Below are positions 7,435-10,553 of a stretch of 10,553 nt of DNA, piece by piece. The notes beneath the pieces are model-generated. The model ran no database searches and had not been told where the DNA came from. It worked only from the letters and a program-made list of their open reading frames with translations. Every line of letters begins with the position of its first letter. Within the stretch, counting starts at the first letter, position 1. The DNA is taken from the NCBI GenBank assembly GCA_929200515.1, contig CAKNAD010000084.1:1-10553 (forward strand), written 5' to 3'. The position numbers and the translations under genes were made by a program. Source of the stretch: Candidatus Gorgonimonas leptogorgiae (GTDB lineage: Bacteria; Pseudomonadota; Gammaproteobacteria; Pseudomonadales; Endozoicomonadaceae).

Positions 7435-7968
7435 ATGAATAGTAAGTTATCAATAGTATATATAGCTATAGGGAGCAACTTAAACAACCCTCCTTTTCAA
7501 GTAAAAAAAGCAATCAAGGCTATTAACTCTCTTTCTAACACTAATTTAATTTCACACTCAAGCTTATATAAAACTAAGCCTTTAGATTTTAAAAACCACC
7601 CAAATTATGCCAATGCCGTAATTAAAATATCTACCTATTTCTCGCCTATTCTTTTACTAAAAGCTTTAAAAAACATAGAATTTAATCATGGTAGAGTTTA
7701 TAATGAACGTTGGGGGCCTAGAATAATAGATCTAGATATATTACTATATGATAATCTAATATTAAACAGCCAAACTTTAACTATACCTCATTCTCAATTA
7801 AGATTTAGAGATTTTGTATTATTACCATTACTCGAAATTTCTCCAGAGCTTATACTGCCTACAGGAGAAAAATTAAAAACAATTGCTAATAACAATAAAG
7901 AAGTTTATATTATAAACAAAACCACACTTGTTTATAATTCATCTACCTTTTCAAATAGCGTTATATAA
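7435..7968 (+). CDS. folK: HPPK (2-amino-4-hydroxy-6-hydroxymethyldihydropteridine pyrophosphokinase)
   Basis: FolK moves pyrophosphate from ATP to 6-hydroxymethyl-7,8-dihydropterin, the step before dihydropteroate synthase in cytoplasmic folate synthesis. The family signature is complete: IAIGSNL (10-16), LYKTKPL (44-50), HPNYANAV (55-62), NERWGPRIIDLDIL (90-103) with the Mg-binding Asp pair D99 and D101, and IPHSQLRFRDFVLLPLLEI (117-135). The length of 177 aa is near the usual ~160, with a short unconserved C-terminal extension after about 155. ATG 7435 gives a normal N-terminus just before the first strand. No Shine-Dalgarno is evident; a five-codon frame from ATG 7421 ends in an ATGA overlap with this start. 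No other folate gene lies in the window, so the gene is uncoupled from the usual folP/folB partners. Confidence 0.95.
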   Translation: MNSKLSIVYIAIGSNLNNPPFQVKKAIKAINSLSNTNLISHSSLYKTKPLDFKNHPNYANAVIKISTYFSPILLLKALKNIEFNHGRVYNERWGPRIIDLDILLYDNLILNSQTLTIPHSQLRFRDFVLLPLLEISPELILPTGEKLKTIANNNKEVYIINKTTLVYNSSTFSNSVI

Positions 7969-8200
7969 AAACAACATTCCTAAGGTTCATATACTATAGC
8001 GTCTTTTTATCCCTCAGGCACAAAAACATAAAAATTAAAACTTTGATATTTATTTTCTTTTCATGTAATAAATACAGCTATAATTAGATATGGTTACTGT
8101 TGTATACTTTTAGAAACTTAATTTTTAAGTTATCTATAACATTAAATTTATAGCACATAAATTAATCTATAAACGTTAAAGTATTGCAAATATTATTAGC

Positions 8201-8205
8201 AGGAG
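8201..8205 (+). promoter_or_regulatory. Ribosome binding site of the permease gene
   Basis: AGGAG lies 7 bases before ATG 8213 and fixes that start. Further upstream in the 244-bp spacer are a TATAAT at 8079-8084 without a good -35, and an inverted repeat aacttaa/ttaagtt (8115-8121 with 8125-8131). Confidence 0.75.
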
Positions 8206-8212
8206 TTATTTT

Positions 8213-9778
8213 ATGGTGGGTAAAAGTAAGTCTTATAAAAATTCAATATCACGTTTTTTATCAATGTTATTATATGATAGAGTCATTGCTATTTTTTTAT
8301 TAGGCTTTAGTGTATTTTCTTCTTATTTCATTATATTTAAAAATCTTGATGATATCATTGAACAAACACATTTAGTATATGATCAAGACACTATGGTATT
8401 CTTGTTGCCATTAATTATATATAGCTTACGCTTTATTTTTGCACCTTTGATCGATAGAGTGCAGTTGCCATTTTTAAACTCTATATTAGGCAGACGTCGG
8501 AGTTGGATTGTTTGTTCTCAAATATGCTCTTTTATAGTAATTTTAATGTTATCTATAGTTAATCCAGAAAAATATTTCTCTCTCTTTTCTTTATTTGTGA
8601 CAATATTAGCTATATTTACATCTATTAATTTAATATTAATAGATGCCATAAGAATAGAGTCAGGGACTAAAAATTTACAACCCTTATTGGTTGCAGCTTT
8701 TATGCTAGGTTATACATTAAGCAACCATACATGCGATATTCTGTTTGATGCTATAGATAGTTACCTAGGGGTTTACGGGCACTATGATTTTAGAGTTTGG
8801 TCGATATATTTTGTATCTATATCTATCATATCAGTAATAGGAATTATTACAACTTGTTATATAAAAGATCCTGAAAATGACGAAGATTTAAATTTATTAG
8901 GTTATTCTAAATACGACTATTATAAAACATTTATTCTTTATGTTTTATCCATAGTGGCATTTATCTTTATATATTCATTTTTATATAATCAATTATTTGA
9001 TAGTGTTAAATCTAATCTAATTTTGCAAGGGTTATCTAACTCATTTATAAACTATTTAAAAAATATATCAAGCATTGTGGTAGCCCTAATTTGTATGATC
9101 ATAATATTTTATTTTATAGATTATCTCAAACTACTTCCACATAATCTATGTACTAGTATTAGCACTAATTTTTTTACTGACTTTTTTATCAAATTTAAAG
9201 AAAGTGCAATGCCATTATTGCTTTTAGTTATAATATTTCGTATACCTGAAATTACAGGTGATTTTATATCCGATAGTTTTTTTAGTGTGAAGCATTATAA
9301 TATAGAGGATATTAGTAATTTAAAATATAATATAGCACCAATAGTACAATTAAGTGGTGCTTTTCTTGCAGGATTTATCGCTCTAAAAATAGGTATGATT
9401 AAATCTCTAACCTATGGTGCAGTTTCTTCATTGATTGGTATTATATTAATTCTCTTAAGTGGAATTAATCTCGCTGATACACAATATATATTTTTTTTTA
9501 GTACTCTCCATTATTTATTCTTTGGGTTTTCCTACACAATTTTTATAGGTATGATTTCTGTTATAGTATCTAGAGCATATAGTGCAACCCAGTTTGTACT
9601 TTTTTATATAGCATCGTCTATAATTGCAGAACTAATCAATAATTATATTTTATCTATTATTAATGTACATGGAGAAATTGAAACCTTATTTCTATTAATT
9701 ATTTTTTCTATTGTAGTAATTATGCTAACGAATAGAGTAAAGAATATTCTTATGAATATGTTTGCTATAAAAACCTAG
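8213..9778 (+). CDS. AmpG-like major facilitator permease
   Basis: This is a polytopic inner-membrane protein of 521 aa with roughly 12 or more hydrophobic segments, the first near 24-43. The loop after the second helix reads RFIFAPLIDR (73-82), then LPFLNSILGRRRSW (85-98). That is the pattern of the AmpG group, which imports anhydromuropeptides from cell-wall turnover using the proton gradient. INLILIDAIRIE (138-149) fits the family's next conserved stretch. It is longer than many rickettsial AmpG proteins. Rickettsiales often carry several AmpG paralogues whose substrates are not settled, so muropeptide import is likely but not certain, and I give no symbol. The gene has a good ribosome site and stands alone. 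The convergent gene beyond it is on the other strand. Confidence 0.8.
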   Translation: MVGKSKSYKNSISRFLSMLLYDRVIAIFLLGFSVFSSYFIIFKNLDDIIEQTHLVYDQDTMVFLLPLIIYSLRFIFAPLIDRVQLPFLNSILGRRRSWIVCSQICSFIVILMLSIVNPEKYFSLFSLFVTILAIFTSINLILIDAIRIESGTKNLQPLLVAAFMLGYTLSNHTCDILFDAIDSYLGVYGHYDFRVWSIYFVSISIISVIGIITTCYIKDPENDEDLNLLGYSKYDYYKTFILYVLSIVAFIFIYSFLYNQLFDSVKSNLILQGLSNSFINYLKNISSIVVALICMIIIFYFIDYLKLLPHNLCTSISTNFFTDFFIKFKESAMPLLLLVIIFRIPEITGDFISDSFFSVKHYNIEDISNLKYNIAPIVQLSGAFLAGFIALKIGMIKSLTYGAVSSLIGIILILLSGINLADTQYIFFFSTLHYLFFGFSYTIFIGMISVIVSRAYSATQFVLFYIASSIIAELINNYILSIINVHGEIETLFLLIIFSIVVIMLTNRVKNILMNMFAIKT

Positions 9779-9782
9779 AAGT

Positions 9783-9800
9783 TGAAGGTGTTAGCCTTCA
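9783..9800 (+). terminator. Weak hairpin after the permease gene
   Basis: TGAAGG and CCTTCA (9783-9788 with 9795-9800) form a 6-bp stem, 7 with a T-G pair, starting 4 bases after the stop codon. The position suits a terminator but no T-run follows, so intrinsic termination is doubtful. Confidence 0.35.
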
Positions 9801-9925
9801 TAACTATTAATTCGGTGCAAAATATTGTAGGAATGCGTAAACCTAGTAAAAATATTAATATTAATTATTTTACATAGATACCAAAAAGAATTTTTAGGTA
9901 TAAATTATCTACGAAAGTGCAAACG

Positions 9926-9953
9926 TATACCAATTAACTAGTTAATTGGTATA
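9926..9953. repeat. Perfect 28-bp palindrome between convergent genes
   Basis: The sequence is self-complementary over 28 bases around a central CTAG (9938-9941), each half being tatacc followed by aattaact or its complement. There is no loop and no T-run on either side. It could be a dimeric-protein operator, a cruciform, or a shared terminator for the two converging genes. An 11-bp direct repeat ttgaaggtgtt (9782-9792, 9972-9982) lies on either side. Confidence 0.7.
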
Positions 9954-10022
9954 TAAAAATGAAGATATATTTTGAAGGTGTTTTAACAAGTCATTAAATT
10001 TTCTTGTTTAGTGTTGTTGCGA

Positions 10023-10412
10023 TTAAACTAATTGTTGACTAGACTCCATTTCTATAGGTTTATTGTCTTTAGGTAGACATAAGCAAGATGGTAGATTCTT
10101 CTCTCCATTTTCAACATATACGCCTTCACGCATCCAAAGTGCCAATCCTAAAACCATTAGTCCAGCACCGAAAGTTGCAGCCCCTGTACAAATTCCACCT
10201 AGTATGCTAGAAGATGCGGCCGTACCTATCAATCCTGCTAGTACAGAAAGCCCCAAATTAGCTGCGGATACTAGTGCTACTCGCCTTCCAGATAGTGTTT
10301 TTCCATCCGCATTTTGATTTTTTGCATTGTTTGTAAGATTTTGGTTAGGTGTTTCTGTAATCCTAGAGGGATTATTTCGCATAGCACCAGGTATAAGATA
10401 AGTTCCGTTCAT
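10023..10412 (-). CDS. Small two-helix membrane protein, 129 aa
   Basis: I do not recognise the family. A polar, Asn-rich N-terminus (1-43) precedes two hydrophobic helices at about 45-66 and 71-94. Both are rich in Gly, Ala and Ser with small-residue spacing (GLSVLAG, GAATFGAGLMVLG), which suggests tight helix packing. A short polar tail carries a CLC pair (110-112). Both ends would lie on the same side of the membrane. The start has a clear ribosome site. Its DNA is richer in G+C than the rest (29 of 60 at 10141-10200), partly because Gly and Ala codons demand it. It converges on the permease gene and has no visible partner. The overlapping plus-strand frame at 10063-10317 is its shadow. 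The protein is probably real; its role is unknown. Confidence 0.72.
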   Translation of the reverse strand: MNGTYLIPGAMRNNPSRITETPNQNLTNNAKNQNADGKTLSGRRVALVSAANLGLSVLAGLIGTAASSSILGGICTGAATFGAGLMVLGLALWMREGVYVENGEKNLPSCLCLPKDNKPIEMESSQQLV

Positions 10413-10420
10413 TATGTATT

Positions 10421-10425
10421 TCCTT
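10421..10425 (-). promoter_or_regulatory. Ribosome binding site of the 129-aa gene
   Basis: On the minus strand AAGGA lies 8 bases before the ATG at 10410-10412, supporting this gene and its start over the antisense frame. Confidence 0.65.
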
Positions 10426-10490
10426 ATATATTTTTTTAAATTAATTTTGATACTATTAAGTTATAGTAAATTTAATAGTTTTATACACAT

Positions 10491-10553
10491 GGCAGTTAGA
10501 AATGCAAGTTTTCAGCGAGTGATTATAAGTTTTTAGCCAAGGCAGTGTTTTGT
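10491..10553 (+). repeat. Second copy of the inverted-end element, cut by the window edge
   Basis: These 63 bases match 874-936 at 54 of 63 positions, including an identical block of 26 bases (agtgattataag onward). It begins with the same ggcag end, in the same orientation as the first copy. The remainder lies beyond the window. Confidence 0.8.

Noticed and set aside
9985..10008. aacaag/cttgtt inverted repeat as terminator of the minus-strand gene
   Set aside because: The 6-bp, A+T-rich stem has a 12-base loop and no following T-run.
10063..10317. An 84-codon plus-strand frame inside the small membrane protein gene
   Set aside because: It is antisense to a frame with a good ribosome site and clear membrane helices, and has no ribosome site of its own.

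Overview
The window is strongly A+T-rich and carries an ankyrin-repeat gene, two large orphan proteins without secretion signals, an AmpG-type permease, degraded gene copies and short repeats in long spacers. This mix fits a host-associated, genome-reduced alphaproteobacterium of the order Rickettsiales. The family (Anaplasmataceae or Rickettsiaceae) cannot be settled from the sequence. There is no rRNA, tRNA or conserved operon to anchor the taxonomy, so the assignment is inference.

Layout: a 220-aa ankyrin-repeat protein (201-863, +) is followed by a spacer. The spacer holds a ~266-bp element with 31-nt inverted ends (873-1138) and a near-consensus sigma70 promoter (1182-1210). That promoter faces a 1258-aa multidomain protein (1346-5122, +), which I read as three divergent copies of one module joined by Pro-rich and Ser/Thr/Gln-rich linkers. 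It ends in a region resembling a poly(ADP-ribose) glycohydrolase-type macrodomain and a basic tail. Just after its stop codon lie debris of the same module and a decayed copy of the ankyrin gene's 3' end (5124-5352). A 540-aa orphan protein with an internal duplication follows (5480-7102, +).

The right part is housekeeping and membrane genes: folK of folate synthesis (7435-7968, +), an AmpG-like MFS permease (8213-9778, +), a spacer with a perfect 28-bp palindrome, and a small two-helix membrane protein on the opposite strand (10023-10412, -). The window ends inside a second copy of the inverted-end element (10491-10553).

The left half reads as an accessory locus for possible host interaction that has grown by duplication and decay, bordered by ordinary genes. 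No gene pair is close enough to be a certain operon. Each gene has its own long 5' spacer, and recognisable Shine-Dalgarno sites occur only before the 1258-aa protein, the permease and the small membrane protein.
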